Source: Rhodococcus sp. ARC_M6
GTDB taxonomy: Bacteria > Actinomycetota > Actinomycetes > Mycobacteriales > Mycobacteriaceae
Assembly: GCF_022810305.1 (NCBI RefSeq)
Contig: NZ_JALGQH010000027.1
Span: 1-64,000, forward strand
Reading direction: 5' to 3'
Length of the DNA: 64,000 bases
The position numbers and the translations under genes are program-made. The notes beneath the pieces were generated by a model. That model made no database searches. It had not been told where the DNA came from and was given only the letters and a program-made list of their open reading frames with translations. Every line of letters begins with the position of its first letter. The first letter of the stretch is position 1. Positions 10,351 to 19,373 of this stretch are shown piece after piece.

Positions 10351-11507
10351 CGGCGATCTACTCCTTCCAACAGGCGGGCGCGTTCCGATGGATCGGACGC
10401 TACCCGGACAGCAGTGCGGGCCAATGCGATTGCACCGTCGATGACGGCGCGATCAGCAGATTCCGTGACACAGGCCGCGGCGAACTCCGGTTGATGCGTC
10501 ACTGCCCCAGCAGAATCCAAACCGATTACCGGGTGAATTCCTGGAATCACGTTGGTGACATTACCCATATCGGTACTGCCGAGCGGACGCGAGCGTTCCC
10601 ATTCGAGTGCCAACGGCACCCGTCCCAGATCTGCGATCTGCTCGCGGTAGACATCCGCAAGCCACGCGTCGGGCGTCAGTTCCGTGTATGTCGGGGATAC
10701 CGTGCGGATTTCGTGCGTGCAACCGGTGCCCAACGCCCCGGCAGCAAAACAGGCTTCCGCACGCTCGGACAGATTCGCCAGGGACTCCGCTGTCTCCGCG
10801 CGTAGGTAGTACAACAATTCCGAGCGCGCCGGAACAATGTTCGGAGCAGCGCCGCCGTCGCTGACGATGCCGTGAATCTGCTGCCCCGGCAGAAGGTGCT
10901 GCCGCAGCAGGCCCACCGCCACCTGGGCGAGGGTCGCAGCGTCCGCCGCATTGAGTCCGAACTCCGGCGCTGCCGACGCATGGGCTTCGCGACCGAAATA
11001 GTTGACCGCAATATCCGAGAGCGCCAGGGACGTAGCGCCGACGATATCGATGGGACCCGGATGCACCATCATCGCCGCGCCCACCCCGTCGAATGCACCA
11101 CGCTCGAGCATCAGCACCTTGCCACCGCCGGTTTCCTCGGCTGGGGTTCCGATCACTCGAACGGTGATGCCGAGCTCATCGGCGACAGACGCCAACGCGA
11201 TACCGGCACCGACAGCCGCGGCCGCAATGATGTTGTGCCCACAGGCATGACCGATTTCCGGAAGAGCGTCGTACTCGGCGCAAATCGCGATTACCAACTC
11301 GCCGCTGCCGTAGGTCGCGTCGAACGCAGTCGGGAGATCGGCAATGTCCCGCGTGATCGCAAAGCCGTGCTGCCCCAATAGCTCGGAAACTTTGGCTGAG
11401 CTGCGGAATTCCTCGAACGCAAGCTCCGGATCGCTGTGAATCGAATGCGACAGCGCAATCAGATCGGTCTCCACAGACCTGACTGCACCGTCGACATTGT
11501 GATTCAC
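10347..11507 (-). CDS. M20 family amidohydrolase / metallopeptidase (AmiB-type)
   Basis: A 386-residue paralogue of the next gene in the operon. GHACGHNIIAAAAVG, GTPAEETGGGK, the GREAHASAAPEFGLNA dimerisation part and LGSTDMGNV are the M20 signatures of the p-aminobenzoyl-glutamate hydrolase-like subgroup. It is the first gene of the two-gene leftward unit and overlaps its partner by 4 bp. The exact amide substrate cannot be deduced. Confidence 0.9.
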   Translation of the reverse strand: MNHNVDGAVRSVETDLIALSHSIHSDPELAFEEFRSSAKVSELLGQHGFAITRDIADLPTAFDATYGSGELVIAICAEYDALPEIGHACGHNIIAAAAVGAGIALASVADELGITVRVIGTPAEETGGGKVLMLERGAFDGVGAAMMVHPGPIDIVGATSLALSDIAVNYFGREAHASAAPEFGLNAADAATLAQVAVGLLRQHLLPGQQIHGIVSDGGAAPNIVPARSELLYYLRAETAESLANLSERAEACFAAGALGTGCTHEIRTVSPTYTELTPDAWLADVYREQIADLGRVPLALEWERSRPLGSTDMGNVTNVIPGIHPVIGLDSAGAVTHQPEFAAACVTESADRAVIDGAIALARTAVRVASDPSERARLLEGVDRR

Positions 11508-11519
11508 CGGATCATTGTC

Positions 11520-12218
11520 TCACCCGAACGAGAAGTTGCTCTTGTCAGTCACCCGTCCAAGATCAGCCAACACGTCACGATGAATTCCGGCCTTGATTCC
11601 GGCCAGGTTCTTGCCGTGCGTCGCTGTCAGCGCAGCAGCCTTGGCAACGGCTGCCGCGAGCACCGCGTCACCGTCCACGGTCTCCTGCACAATTCCGGCG
11701 GCAAGCGCGTCGACGCCTCCGAAACGACGGCCTGTCGTCATCGCCTCGACCGCAGCCTGCTTGGGCAGGCGACTGTTGAGGAGTGCCGACATTCCTACGG
11801 TGAACGGCATGTTCAAGCTGACCTCGGGCAAGCAGTAGAAACCGCGATCGCTGCGCATGATCTGGAAATCATGAGCCGTCGCGAACATTGCGCCGGCACC
11901 GAAGGCATGACCCTGGACTGCGGCCACAGTCGCCATCGGGAAGGCCAGGAGACGGCTGTAGATGGTGTGAACCTTGTCCAGGTAACCCGGCAGACCGTCG
12001 GCGTTGGAGAAGATCCACGTCGTGTCCAGGCCGTTCGTGTAGAACTTGCCCGTTGCCGTGGTCACCAGCGCGGCCGGACCCTCATGGGCCGCGACCTCGT
12101 CGAGCTTGCTGTGCACCTCGTCGATCCACTCGGGACTGAAGCGGTTCTCGTTGTCCGTTTCGCCCTCGTTGCCGAGGTACAGGATGAATACGTCGCCGTC
12201 GCGTTCGAGATAAGGCAT
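11520..12218 (-). CDS. Enoyl-CoA hydratase/isomerase family protein
   Basis: A 232-residue crotonase-fold protein from the ATG of [10 protein letters not shown]. The oxyanion-hole segments are [11 protein letters not shown] and [16 protein letters not shown]. The usual two hydratase glutamates are not both evident; the second position reads [11 protein letters not shown], with one Glu, as in delta3-delta2 enoyl-CoA isomerases. A fatty-acid isomerase role is therefore more likely than a hydratase role (inference). It is divergent from deoD across about 67 bp. Confidence 0.8.
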   Translation of the reverse strand: MPYLERDGDVFILYLGNEGETDNENRFSPEWIDEVHSKLDEVAAHEGPAALVTTATGKFYTNGLDTTWIFSNADGLPGYLDKVHTIYSRLLAFPMATVAAVQGHAFGAGAMFATAHDFQIMRSDRGFYCLPEVSLNMPFTVGMSALLNSRLPKQAAVEAMTTGRRFGGVDALAAGIVQETVDGDAVLAAAVAKAAALTATHGKNLAGIKAGIHRDVLADLGRVTDKSNFSFG

Positions 12219-12285
12219 GGATGGGAGACTAACGCCCCAGCGCACACTCTACGAACCGACCCGACTCGCCAGTAGGGTTGCTCAC

Positions 12286-13071
12286 ATGGGAACGATCGCC
12301 GAAGCCGCTGCCGCCGCTCTGTCCGCCATGACGGGAAGCCCGTCGCCGACCGTCGCCGTAGTCCTCGGATCCGGATGGACCGACGCGGCGGACCAGTTCG
12401 GTGAGCCCACCGCCGAAGTATCGATGGCCGACCTCCCCGGCTTTGCTCCGCCGTCCGCCCGGGGACACGTCGGCACCATCCGCACCGTCACCGTCGGCAA
12501 CACCAACGTGCTACTCCTCCTCGGGCGCGCGCACGCGTACGAGGGCCACGACCTCGGCGTCGTCGTCCACCCCGTCCGCACTGCAATTGCAGCCGGCGTC
12601 GACACGGTCATCTTGACCAATGCGGCCGGCGGTATCCGGGAGGACTACACCGTCGGGCAGCCCGTTCTGATCAGTGACCACCTCAACCTGACCGCCCGAT
12701 CGCCGTTGGTCGGGGCAGAATTCGTCGACCTCGTCGACGCCTACTCCCCCGAACTTCGTGATTTGGCCCGGTCCATCGATCCCGATCTTGCCGACGGTGT
12801 GTACGCCGGGCTTCCCGGTCCGCACTACGAAACTCCGGCCGAAATCCGGATGCTGCGCACACTCGGAGCCGACCTCGTGGGCATGTCGACGGTTCACGAA
12901 ACCATCGCGGCCCGCGCACTCGGGGCGCGGGTTCTCGGAATATCCATGGTTACCAACCTCGCCGCCGGAATCACCGGCGCTCCGCTCGACCATCAAGAAG
13001 TGCTGGCTGCCGGCAAGGCATCTGCCGCCCGAGTGGGAAAGCTGCTGCACCAATTGGTCAGTGAACTGTGA
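12286..13071 (+). CDS. deoD: Purine-nucleoside phosphorylase
   Basis: Cleaves purine nucleosides with phosphate to base plus (deoxy)ribose-1-phosphate. The start is ATG at 12286 ([12 protein letters not shown]), giving 261 residues. Family motifs are [20 protein letters not shown] (phosphate), [23 protein letters not shown] and VGMSTVHE. It is the trimeric class II PNP type. Its stop overlaps the GTG start of the next gene (GTGA), so the pair is coupled, and the pentose phosphate product is a natural substrate for the sugar phosphomutase next door. Confidence 0.93.
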   Translation: MGTIAEAAAAALSAMTGSPSPTVAVVLGSGWTDAADQFGEPTAEVSMADLPGFAPPSARGHVGTIRTVTVGNTNVLLLLGRAHAYEGHDLGVVVHPVRTAIAAGVDTVILTNAAGGIREDYTVGQPVLISDHLNLTARSPLVGAEFVDLVDAYSPELRDLARSIDPDLADGVYAGLPGPHYETPAEIRMLRTLGADLVGMSTVHETIAARALGARVLGISMVTNLAAGITGAPLDHQEVLAAGKASAARVGKLLHQLVSEL

Positions 13072-14648
13072 ACCAGGCTGTACAGGACTGGATCAACTCG
13101 GATCCCGATCCGGCCAGCCGGGCAGAACTGGAGAGTTTGCCCGAACATGAGCTAGCCGAACGGTTTTCATCACCGTTGACATTTGGCACGGCCGGATTGC
13201 GTGGTCCGGTACGCGCCGGCCCCCACGGCATGAACCTTGCCGTCGTCATTCGCACCACCTCCGGACTCGGAGCTTGGCTGAGCGCACACGGCCACGGCGG
13301 ATCCCGCGTCGTCGTCGGCCGCGACGCTCGCCGCGGTTCCGAGGCATTCGCTACCGCTGCCGCAGAAGTCCTCACCGCGGCCGGGTTCGAGGTAATACTC
13401 CTCCCCCGCCCACTTCCCACTCCCGTTGTGGCATTTGCGGTTCGCCGGCTCGGCGCCTCCGCCGGAATCCAGATCACCGCCTCCCACAACCCGGCGACAG
13501 ACAACGGCTACAAGGTGTATCTCGACGGCGGATCCCAGCTGGTTTCACCGGCCGACCGCGAGATCGAGAACGCGATCGCACGAGTCGGCGGTGCGTCGAG
13601 CGTGCCGAGAACTGCAGTATCGCCCGTCGACAATTCCCTTGTAGCGCAGTACATCAGCCGCCTTGCGGCGCTTCCCCACGGTCATGCCCGCAACATCCGC
13701 ATCGCACTGACAGCACTCCACGGCGTGGGCGGGAAAACTGCGCTTTCGGCACTTGCGGCGGCCGGTTTCACCGACATACACGTCGTAGCAGAACAATTCG
13801 ACCCCGATCCGAATTTTCCGACTGTCACATTTCCCAATCCCGAAGAACCTGGTGCGGCCGATGCGATCTTGGCGCTCGCCGAGCAGGTGAATGCAGACAT
13901 CGCGATCGCACTAGATCCCGACGCCGATCGATGCGCCGTCGGGATACGGGACGGCGACGGATGGCGGATGCTTCGCGGGGATGAAACCGGAGTGCTCCTC
14001 GCCGATCACGTTCTCGCCACAGCACCACCAAACTCCTTGGTAGCAACAACAATTGTGTCGTCGACGCTCCTGTCGAAACTGGCACCGGCGCGCGGAGCGC
14101 GGTTCGCGAGCACTCTCACCGGATTCAAATGGCTGACCCGAGCCGGCGACGGCCTCGTCTACGCCTACGAAGAGGCCATCGGACACTGCGTCGACCCCGA
14201 CGTCGTCCGAGACAAGGACGGCATTTCCGCTGCCGTCCTGGTCTCCGATCTGGTTGCCACGCTTGCCGAAACCAACAGAACGTTGCTCGATGTGCTGGGC
14301 GATTACGCCCTCGAATTCGGCTATCACCACGGGGACCAGGTTTCGCGCCGAGTGGCTGACATCAGCGCAAGGATGAGCCGACTACGAGCCAATCCGCCGG
14401 TCGAACTTGCCGGCGAAAGCGTCCTCGTCGAAGACCTTTCCCTCAACGACCAGGGTTTGCGCACCGACGCGATGATCTTCACCGGAGCTACGACGCGCGT
14501 CGTCGTCCGCCCGTCCGGAACCGAGCCCAAACTCAAGGTTTATCTCGAAGTCGCAATTCCGGTGAACAATCGCAGTGAACTCGCCGAAGCCCAGGCCGTA
14601 GCAAAGGCCCGGGCTGAAAAGCTCCGGGCCTTCGCAATGAATCTGTAG
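13068..14648 (+). CDS. pmmB: Phosphohexomutase / phosphopentomutase family protein
   Basis: A 526-residue alpha-D-phosphohexomutase. The active serine loop is [17 protein letters not shown], the metal loop is [11 protein letters not shown] and the phosphate-binding C-terminal loop is [15 protein letters not shown]. The name follows M. tuberculosis pmmB (Rv3308) by position. Coupling to deoD makes a role in converting ribose-1-phosphate to ribose-5-phosphate plausible (inference). The last codons contain a strong hairpin, see 14604-14632. Confidence 0.9.
   Translation: MNQAVQDWINSDPDPASRAELESLPEHELAERFSSPLTFGTAGLRGPVRAGPHGMNLAVVIRTTSGLGAWLSAHGHGGSRVVVGRDARRGSEAFATAAAEVLTAAGFEVILLPRPLPTPVVAFAVRRLGASAGIQITASHNPATDNGYKVYLDGGSQLVSPADREIENAIARVGGASSVPRTAVSPVDNSLVAQYISRLAALPHGHARNIRIALTALHGVGGKTALSALAAAGFTDIHVVAEQFDPDPNFPTVTFPNPEEPGAADAILALAEQVNADIAIALDPDADRCAVGIRDGDGWRMLRGDETGVLLADHVLATAPPNSLVATTIVSSTLLSKLAPARGARFASTLTGFKWLTRAGDGLVYAYEEAIGHCVDPDVVRDKDGISAAVLVSDLVATLAETNRTLLDVLGDYALEFGYHHGDQVSRRVADISARMSRLRANPPVELAGESVLVEDLSLNDQGLRTDAMIFTGATTRVVVRPSGTEPKLKVYLEVAIPVNNRSELAEAQAVAKARAEKLRAFAMNL
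14604..14632 (+). terminator. Hairpin at the 3' end of pmmB
   Basis: AAGGCCCGG pairs with CCGGGCCTT across a 10-nt loop, inside the last ten codons of the mutase gene. No long T-run follows. It may end transcripts between the two convergent genes pmmB and upp. Confidence 0.45.
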
Positions 14649-14660
14649 AAGCAGTCGCTA

Positions 14661-15284
14661 CTAGCGCGGCCCGAACTGCCGATCGCCCGCGTCACCGAGG
14701 CCCGGAACGATGAAGGCGTTCTCGTCCAGGCCGTCGTCGATACTGGCCAAAACCAGACGCACCGGATGGCCCGACGCAGCCAGAGCGTCGACACCGCGCG
14801 GCGCCGCGACGACGCACACCGCCGTCACGTCGGTAGCGCCGCGAGCGACGAGTAGGTCGATGGTGTGCACCATCGATCCGCCGGTGGCCAGCATCGGGTC
14901 GAGAACGAATACCGGGATTCCCGACAGGTCGGCAGGCAACGATTCCAAGTACGGCACCGGCTCATGGGTCTTTTCGTCCCGCGCCATACCGACAAAGCCG
15001 ACACCAGCCGACGGAATCAAAGAACTGGCCTGCTCGACCATGCCCAGACCCGCACGAAGAACCGGGACCAGCAGCGGAGGCTTCGCCAGACGGATACCCG
15101 TCGTCGCTGCGACCGGGGTGTCGACGGGGAATTCCTCGACCTCGGCGTCGCGCATCGCCTCGTAGACAAGCATGTGTGTGAGTCGACGCAGGGCCGACCG
15201 GAATGTCGAGTTGTCGCTGCGCGCATCACGCATTGTCGTCAGGAGGGCCGCTGCCAGCGGATGGTCGACCACGTGCGTTTGCAT
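14661..15284 (-). CDS. upp: Uracil phosphoribosyltransferase
   Basis: Salvages uracil to UMP with PRPP. The start is ATG at 15284 ([15 protein letters not shown]), giving 207 residues, the usual length; the frame open beyond it is not needed. The PRPP loop reads [19 protein letters not shown], and the C-terminal uracil-binding segment [14 protein letters not shown] is intact. It corresponds to Rv3309c. The gene is convergent with pmmB. Confidence 0.95.
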   Translation of the reverse strand: MQTHVVDHPLAAALLTTMRDARSDNSTFRSALRRLTHMLVYEAMRDAEVEEFPVDTPVAATTGIRLAKPPLLVPVLRAGLGMVEQASSLIPSAGVGFVGMARDEKTHEPVPYLESLPADLSGIPVFVLDPMLATGGSMVHTIDLLVARGATDVTAVCVVAAPRGVDALAASGHPVRLVLASIDDGLDENAFIVPGLGDAGDRQFGPR

Positions 15285-15369
15285 GACTAGAAGGATAGTT
15301 GCTCGGGAACCGACAGCGCTTGCGCGGCGTCCAAGAAAGGGAGACAAGCGCAACCGGGGGGAAGAGAAG

Positions 15370-15684
15370 TTGGACAATTTTGTAGCTCGTACCGAGGATA
15401 TTTCAGAGTTCGGCTCACGACTGGGCGTCGTCGCCGACACCATCGCTCAGGCACGGGCCGACGCTGCCCGCAACAACCACACCGGACTCAATGCAGTCCT
15501 GGGGTTGATCGCCGAAGACTTCGTTCGTGTCACCGGGGACGCGCAACGGACTCACGTCGACGACCTCGACCGGCTCGGTGCCGTCATTTCCAGCGTCTCG
15601 GCAGCCACATTCGACGCCCATGACCTCTACCGAGGAACCGATGAAACAGTTCGCCGGACCATCGCAGAAGCGGCGCGAGCATGA
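15370..15684 (+). CDS. EspC-like / type VII secretion target protein
   Basis: A 104-residue helical protein starting at TTG 15370 ([18 protein letters not shown]). Its size, the helix-turn-helix hairpin pattern, the AAxTFDAHD middle and a C-terminal YRGTD (YxxxD/E-type export signal) match EspC-family (DUF2580) substrates of ESX systems. It overlaps the next ORF by 4 bp (ATGA), so the two are co-translated and probably exported together. No ESX core genes are in view, so the export machinery must be elsewhere. Confidence 0.65.
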   Translation: MDNFVARTEDISEFGSRLGVVADTIAQARADAARNNHTGLNAVLGLIAEDFVRVTGDAQRTHVDDLDRLGAVISSVSAATFDAHDLYRGTDETVRRTIAEAARA

Positions 15685-16706
15685 TCCCCGTCGACGCTCT
15701 GGCCCGGCCGATCATCGACCTGTTGCAGACGCTCGGAAGTGGAGTTACGGATTCGAACGGCCCCGATGTCGGAATCCGCATCGCGTCGGACGTCCTGGAA
15801 ATCGCCTACCAATTGGGCTCGGCTGCGCTCGGCGAACTTGCCGGCGGCGGAACATCCACTGCCGGAATGACTGCAGCGAGCACGATTACCGAGCAGACGC
15901 AGGCATCCACTCGCGCCCTGACCGATCGTGGGACATCGATAGCCGGAATTGTCGACGAAGCGACAACAACGGTGTCGTCCGGCGTCAACGAACTGAACAA
16001 CATCCTTCAGTCGTTTCTCACACTCGCAGTGCAAGCCGGACCGTCCTTGATGACCCCGCCCGGCCAGTTGATGCTTGTTTCGGCCGCATTCGAACATCTC
16101 GGTCGAGCGATTTCGGTCGTCGAGAGGATGCGCGGCGACCTCGCCGGATCCACCGACAAGATGTCCGAGATGGTTCCGTCGGTAGCGATTCCCGACGCTG
16201 TACCGGGAACCGGACCAAGCGTGTCGACTTCAGACGCCGTCATGGCGCCGCGAAGTTCGGATGCCGGGCTCCAAATCGACCTTCCCGACGGAACCGTTGC
16301 CTCGGCCCCCAACGCGGAAGCTGCCGCCGCGGTACGCAATGCCCTCACTCAACAGGGCGTTCCGTACGCCTGGGGCGGCACGACACCGGGCGTCGGCCTG
16401 GATTGCAGCGGGCTGACGCAATGGGCGTACGGCCAAGCCGGAATCGACATTCCGAGGCTGGCGCAGGAACAGAGCATCGGCAGTCCCGTCGATCAGAACA
16501 ATCTCCTGCCCGGTGACCTCGCAGTCTGGGACGGTCACGTCGCCATGGTGATCGGCAACGGCCAGATGGTCGAAGCCGGCGACCCCGTGAGCGTCAGTCC
16601 GGTCCGAACTTCCAACATCGGCATGGGCTTTCACGGGTTAGATGTCAGAGTCTCACTGTCTTCAGATGAAGACGGCCCCAGAGAGTGCTACCAACACTCG
16701 ATCTGA
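15681..16706 (+). CDS. NlpC/P60 cell-wall hydrolase with N-terminal helical domain
   Basis: A 341-residue protein. Residues 1 to about 180 are an Ala/Ser/Thr-rich helical region of the WXG/EspB-like sort without a classical signal peptide. Residues of about 215-320 are an NlpC/P60 peptidase: PYAWGGTTPGVGLDCSGLTQW holds the catalytic Cys and GDLAVWDGHVAMVIGN the His. It cleaves peptidoglycan stem peptides in known relatives. Co-translation with the EspC-like gene suggests type VII export as a pair (inference). Confidence 0.8.
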   Translation: MIPVDALARPIIDLLQTLGSGVTDSNGPDVGIRIASDVLEIAYQLGSAALGELAGGGTSTAGMTAASTITEQTQASTRALTDRGTSIAGIVDEATTTVSSGVNELNNILQSFLTLAVQAGPSLMTPPGQLMLVSAAFEHLGRAISVVERMRGDLAGSTDKMSEMVPSVAIPDAVPGTGPSVSTSDAVMAPRSSDAGLQIDLPDGTVASAPNAEAAAAVRNALTQQGVPYAWGGTTPGVGLDCSGLTQWAYGQAGIDIPRLAQEQSIGSPVDQNNLLPGDLAVWDGHVAMVIGNGQMVEAGDPVSVSPVRTSNIGMGFHGLDVRVSLSSDEDGPRECYQHSI

Positions 16707-16735
16707 GGCCTCGGACCAGAGGAATAGGACTTCCC

Positions 16736-16891
16736 GTGAACCGTAGCAACATTGTATCGAGCCCTACCGACAAACTTTCCACCAGCGAAAACCTGCGTGA
16801 AGCTGCCGCCGTTTTCGCCATCCTTGCCACAACCTACGCCGTTGTCTACGGCGTCCTGAAAGCCCTCGTGGCTCTGGGTTGGTGCGCGTAA
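16736..16891 (+). CDS. 51-residue single-pass membrane protein
   Basis: Starts at GTG 16736 after AGAGGAATAGG. Residues of about 23-48 form one hydrophobic helix (AAAVFAILATTYAVVYG...). It follows the hydrolase gene by 30 bp and may be part of that operon. I do not recognise it. It is the last gene before the proposed prophage junction. Confidence 0.5.
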   Translation: MNRSNIVSSPTDKLSTSENLREAAAVFAILATTYAVVYGVLKALVALGWCA

Positions 16892-17332
16892 CTCCTACCG
16901 GGTTCGTGGTGACGCTCAGACCGTTCCGGCCCCTGTAGGTCACCACTCCCCCGTTCGATCTCCTGCGCCCGAGAGCCATTTCGGGTGGGCCAGCTAGCCC
17001 CTGGTGCCGTCTCCCGTTGATGGGAAGAAGCAACCATTCCGATTGAATCCAGCCACCTGTTGAAGGCGAGCCCGGACAGGAACCGCGTGGCAGCGGTAGT
17101 GCTGATTCAAACATCCCGGCCTCGGCACCATGCGATTCATTTCCGTAGGTGCGGACCACACCGACCGATCGGCGACCAATCGACCGACCGAGCATCAGGT
17201 GAGTCCTCGTTCAAAAGCGAACGGGGAACGCCCTTCCCTCCTGCTCCCTGCACTCCCTCCCGAGTCATCGATTGCAAGCCTCCACAACACTTCTCAGCGC
17301 TTGATAGCGCCACCTAGACATGGAGTAACCCC
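16892..17332. other. Non-coding junction region with candidate attL
   Basis: No credible gene on either strand. A hairpin GGTGAC...GTCACC lies near 16,908-16,943. The candidate attachment core is at 17181-17191. Sequence left of it is expected to be chromosome and to the right phage DNA. A GGAG site before 17333 belongs to the first phage gene. Confidence 0.5.
17181..17191. repeat. Candidate attL core (11-bp direct repeat)
   Basis: CGACCGACCGA here is repeated identically at 58849-58859, immediately beside the serine integrase gene and just before the start region of the next chromosomal gene. Short cores of this size are usual for large serine recombinases. The motif is low complexity, so chance identity is possible; a shorter shared CTACCGAC (about 16773 and 58846) is the alternative. 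Confidence 0.5.
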
Positions 17333-17884
17333 ATGACCTCAGTCCCGTTCAACAGCCTCGACATCGACATCGACGGCAGCTACCTAATCGAACACACCAA
17401 AGCTGCAATCACAGATTCCACACACAAGATCGAGATCACCACGAACAGTCACATCTCGCCTCTGCGCGGAAACAAGCCGACCGTGTACCTGTGCCAGACA
17501 CACCTCAAGTCCGGCTCGATCGGCGACATCGAAATGAACCTCCCCAATGCCGTCAAGTTGCTTGAGGAACTTGAGAAGGCTGTGCAGATCCTCGAAGCGC
17601 TAGATCCCGACAATGTCGATGAGGACGATTCCACCCCTCCCGCGACGACAGAGACTGCCGAGCCACGGCCCGAAACTCCAGCTGCCACTGAGAAAGTTGA
17701 ACCTTGGGTAGGCGTAGAACCGCAGAGCCTGAACACGTTCATCAGCAACGCAAATAGGACGACGCCGGCGGCGGATGCTGCGGCATGCACGGCATGGATG
17801 GCTCGTGCGAACCCCAGCCTGAAACCCGACCAGTTGGCGATCTTCTACCGATGGGCGGAACGGGCCCTGAATCCAGCCTCTTGA
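17333..17884 (+). CDS. Prophage protein of unknown function (left arm 1)
   Basis: A 183-residue soluble protein, ATG 17333 after GGAG. Residues 1-90 look like a compact alpha/beta domain (DIDIDGSYLIEHTKAAI, VYLCQTHLKSGS, a helix ending KAVQILEAL). Residues of about 95-125 are an acidic Pro/Thr/Glu linker. The C-terminal 55 residues form a helical domain (ADAAACTAWMARANPSLKPDQL). Not recognised. Its stop codon overlaps the promoter of the next gene. Confidence 0.7.
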   Translation: MTSVPFNSLDIDIDGSYLIEHTKAAITDSTHKIEITTNSHISPLRGNKPTVYLCQTHLKSGSIGDIEMNLPNAVKLLEELEKAVQILEALDPDNVDEDDSTPPATTETAEPRPETPAATEKVEPWVGVEPQSLNTFISNANRTTPAADAAACTAWMARANPSLKPDQLAIFYRWAERALNPAS

Positions 17885-17909
17885 CGCTCGAACTTTTGTT
17901 CGATATGTT
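17881..17909 (+). promoter_or_regulatory. Promoter with a perfect LexA (SOS) box
   Basis: TTGACG at 17881-17886 (-35) and TATGTT at 17904-17909 (-10) are separated by 17 bp. The spacer is filled by TCGAAC-TTTT-GTTCGA (17888-17903), the palindrome recognised by LexA in mycobacteria and relatives (established consensus). A repressor bound here would block RNA polymerase directly. A further GTTCGAAC palindrome lies at 17928-17935. Confidence 0.8.
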
Positions 17910-17954
17910 ACCAAACAGTGATGTTATGTTCGAACCCGAATCGAAAGGCTTCCC

Positions 17955-18278
17955 ATGACTACCGCCACATACGGCACCATCGAAAATGACCACACCGACA
18001 CAAGCCTCGTTGTCGGGCACGTCGGCGCAGACGGAATCTTCCGCGACATCCTCGCGCCCCGACGAGTGCACAGCCTCCACGTATCCGACCCGTCACTGAA
18101 GGTGTCAGAGAAGGTAATCCGGGATGCCGTAGTGGATGAACTCTCAGCACACGGCTTCGTTGCTGTCACAGGTTGGATCCAGCACAGCCCGATCGACGTG
18201 TTCGTGGATGCTGACGTTGCGAGGCAGGATCCATTACCAATGACCCGTTGGTCTGCTGAGGTAGCAATGGCCAGCTAG
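17955..18278 (+). CDS. SOS-controlled prophage protein of unknown function
   Basis: A 107-residue protein, ATG 17955 preceded by GAAAGG. It has no signal or membrane segment. The sequence suggests a small alpha/beta fold (TSLVVGHVGADGIFRD, KVIRDAVVDELSAHGFVAV, IDVFVDADV). Its only visible promoter contains the LexA box at 17888-17903, so it should be off in undisturbed cells and on after DNA damage. That timing fits a role in induction, replication take-over or damage response; nothing in the protein says which. Confidence 0.75.
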   Translation: MTTATYGTIENDHTDTSLVVGHVGADGIFRDILAPRRVHSLHVSDPSLKVSEKVIRDAVVDELSAHGFVAVTGWIQHSPIDVFVDADVARQDPLPMTRWSAEVAMAS

Positions 18279-18296
18279 TTCCCCATCTCGTACGAA

Positions 18297-18335
18297 GCAC
18301 CCCACCTATCCATCACGGCCAGGTGGGGTGCTTTG
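18297..18335 (+). terminator. Rho-independent terminator (copy A)
   Basis: GCACCCCACC pairs with GGTGGGGTGC over a 15-nt loop, followed by TTTG. It ends the SOS-controlled transcript. It is closely related in sequence to the terminator at 18931-18966. Confidence 0.85.
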
Positions 18336-18342
18336 CCCCAAA

Positions 18343-18504
18343 ATGACTCACGCTGAACCAAAATGCAACACCCACAACATTATTGAGTCACTCGCAACCA
18401 CCTTGGCCAACCTTGTGGGATCGCGCAAAGTTGCTGGTCAGGAAGCATCTGCCCCAGACGTCGAGGATGTGACGATAAGCCAATTTCAGACCAAACAGTC
18501 TTAA
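18343..18504 (+). CDS. 53-residue ORF abutting a membrane protein gene
   Basis: ATG 18343 to TAA 18504 encodes 53 residues (MTHAEPKCNTHNIIESL...). The stop abuts the ATG of the membrane protein at 18505 with no gap, a hallmark of translational coupling. It lies right after a terminator and has no clear ribosome-binding site, so it may be leaderless. It is soluble and mildly acidic towards the C-terminus. Not recognised. Confidence 0.45.
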   Translation: MTHAEPKCNTHNIIESLATTLANLVGSRKVAGQEASAPDVEDVTISQFQTKQS

Positions 18505-18807
18505 ATGTCCGAGTCATCTGATAACAATCACCACATGAACCCCACACACCCCGGCATCGTCACCGGCCTAATGACCTTCTCAAGACTCACATTCGCACTC
18601 GGAATCATCACACTGCTCATCGACATCGCAAACCCTCCCGAAATCTGCGTAACTTACAGCCAATGCGTCACAGGCGACCCCAATATGCGCGGACTCTTCC
18701 TCATCGCATTCGGCCTCATCGGCATGATCTCCGTATTCATGGCCGACAGGAAAATACGTAACCTCCTGATCGCCCAGTACGAAGAGGAAGAGTCTTCGAC
18801 CCCCTAA
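18505..18807 (+). CDS. Two-helix membrane protein (left arm)
   Basis: A 100-residue protein with two transmembrane helices, about residues 19-42 (TGLMTFSRLTFALGIITLLI) and 66-85 (FLIAFGLIGMISVFM). Two Cys lie in the loop between them (EICVTYSQCVTG) and an acidic tail follows. Prophage proteins of this shape often block superinfection or phage entry, but that is only analogy here. It is coupled to the 53-residue ORF upstream. Confidence 0.65.
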   Translation: MSESSDNNHHMNPTHPGIVTGLMTFSRLTFALGIITLLIDIANPPEICVTYSQCVTGDPNMRGLFLIAFGLIGMISVFMADRKIRNLLIAQYEEEESSTP

Positions 18808-18930
18808 CGTAGAAAAGCGGGCACTGATCCGAAGGCCAAAGCCCGCACCCTCCGCCAACCGTCCCGGCAGCGCCTGCATCACCGATTTCGTATCGAGCCT
18901 GAACACACTGTTAGTTTTGCATCTCGTACG

Positions 18931-18966
18931 AAACCCCACCCAGCCATCACGGTTGAGTGGGGTTTT
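18931..18966 (+). terminator. Rho-independent terminator (copy B)
   Basis: AAACCCCAC pairs with GTGGGGTTT followed by TATC. Together with the preceding ATCTCGTACGAA it repeats the arrangement at 18285-18335. A weaker hairpin (GCGGGC/GCCCGC) lies at 18817-18846. Confidence 0.85.
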
Positions 18967-19096
18967 ATCATGCCGTGACCGCACCGATCTGGTTAACGTG
19001 GCTGGTCAGGTCAGGATGCGGAAGCTTCCCACATCCGGGAACCTTCCGCGATCGAAGCAGAAGCCCCCCGACTGACTCAGCCACCCCAGAAGACAT

Positions 19097-19261
19097 TCAA
19101 TCCACCACGTGAGAGCCTTTGCCGCCGAAAAGGATTCGACGGAACATGCGAATCTGATTTTCAGTCACAGGAGGAACGTCCGAAAACTGGGCTTCAAGCC
19201 ACTCCTCCATATCTGCCTTATCCTCTGCGACCCGCTCTTCGGCAGTTTTCCGCTTCGCCAT
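19097..19261 (-). CDS. Small charged protein, paralogue 1
   Basis: A 54-residue protein from ATG 19261 (MAKRKTAEERVAEDKADMEEW) to TGA 19097. It aligns end to end with the protein encoded at 19374-19535: MAKRxTAxERxAxDxADMxxWLEAQxSDxPP, then QIRxFRRILF. It is highly charged and helical; a helix rich in Arg/Glu precedes a conserved FRRILF end. Not recognised by name. Lies 112 bp downstream of its paralogue on the same strand. Confidence 0.75.
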   Translation of the reverse strand: MAKRKTAEERVAEDKADMEEWLEAQFSDVPPVTENQIRMFRRILFGGKGSHVVD

Positions 19262-19373
19262 ATCGATCCCACCCCTCGCCGAAACGCATCATGACTGTGA
19301 CCTTAAGCCGAATTCAATCTGGACGTGCCTCAATTGCCCGAACTCAGTCAGCACAAGAGTTGGGCGTCCCGTT

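Noticed and set aside
16773..16780. CTACCGAC as attachment core (pairs with about 58846-58853)
   Set aside because: Shorter than the 11-bp repeat and would place phage DNA inside the 51-residue gene; kept only as an alternative.
16764..17195. 143-codon leftward frame at the left junction
   Set aside because: Arg/Gly-rich, no ribosome-binding site, overlaps the 51-residue membrane protein.
16892..17332. Possible riboswitch upstream of the junction
   Set aside because: The hairpins do not match any riboswitch consensus I know.
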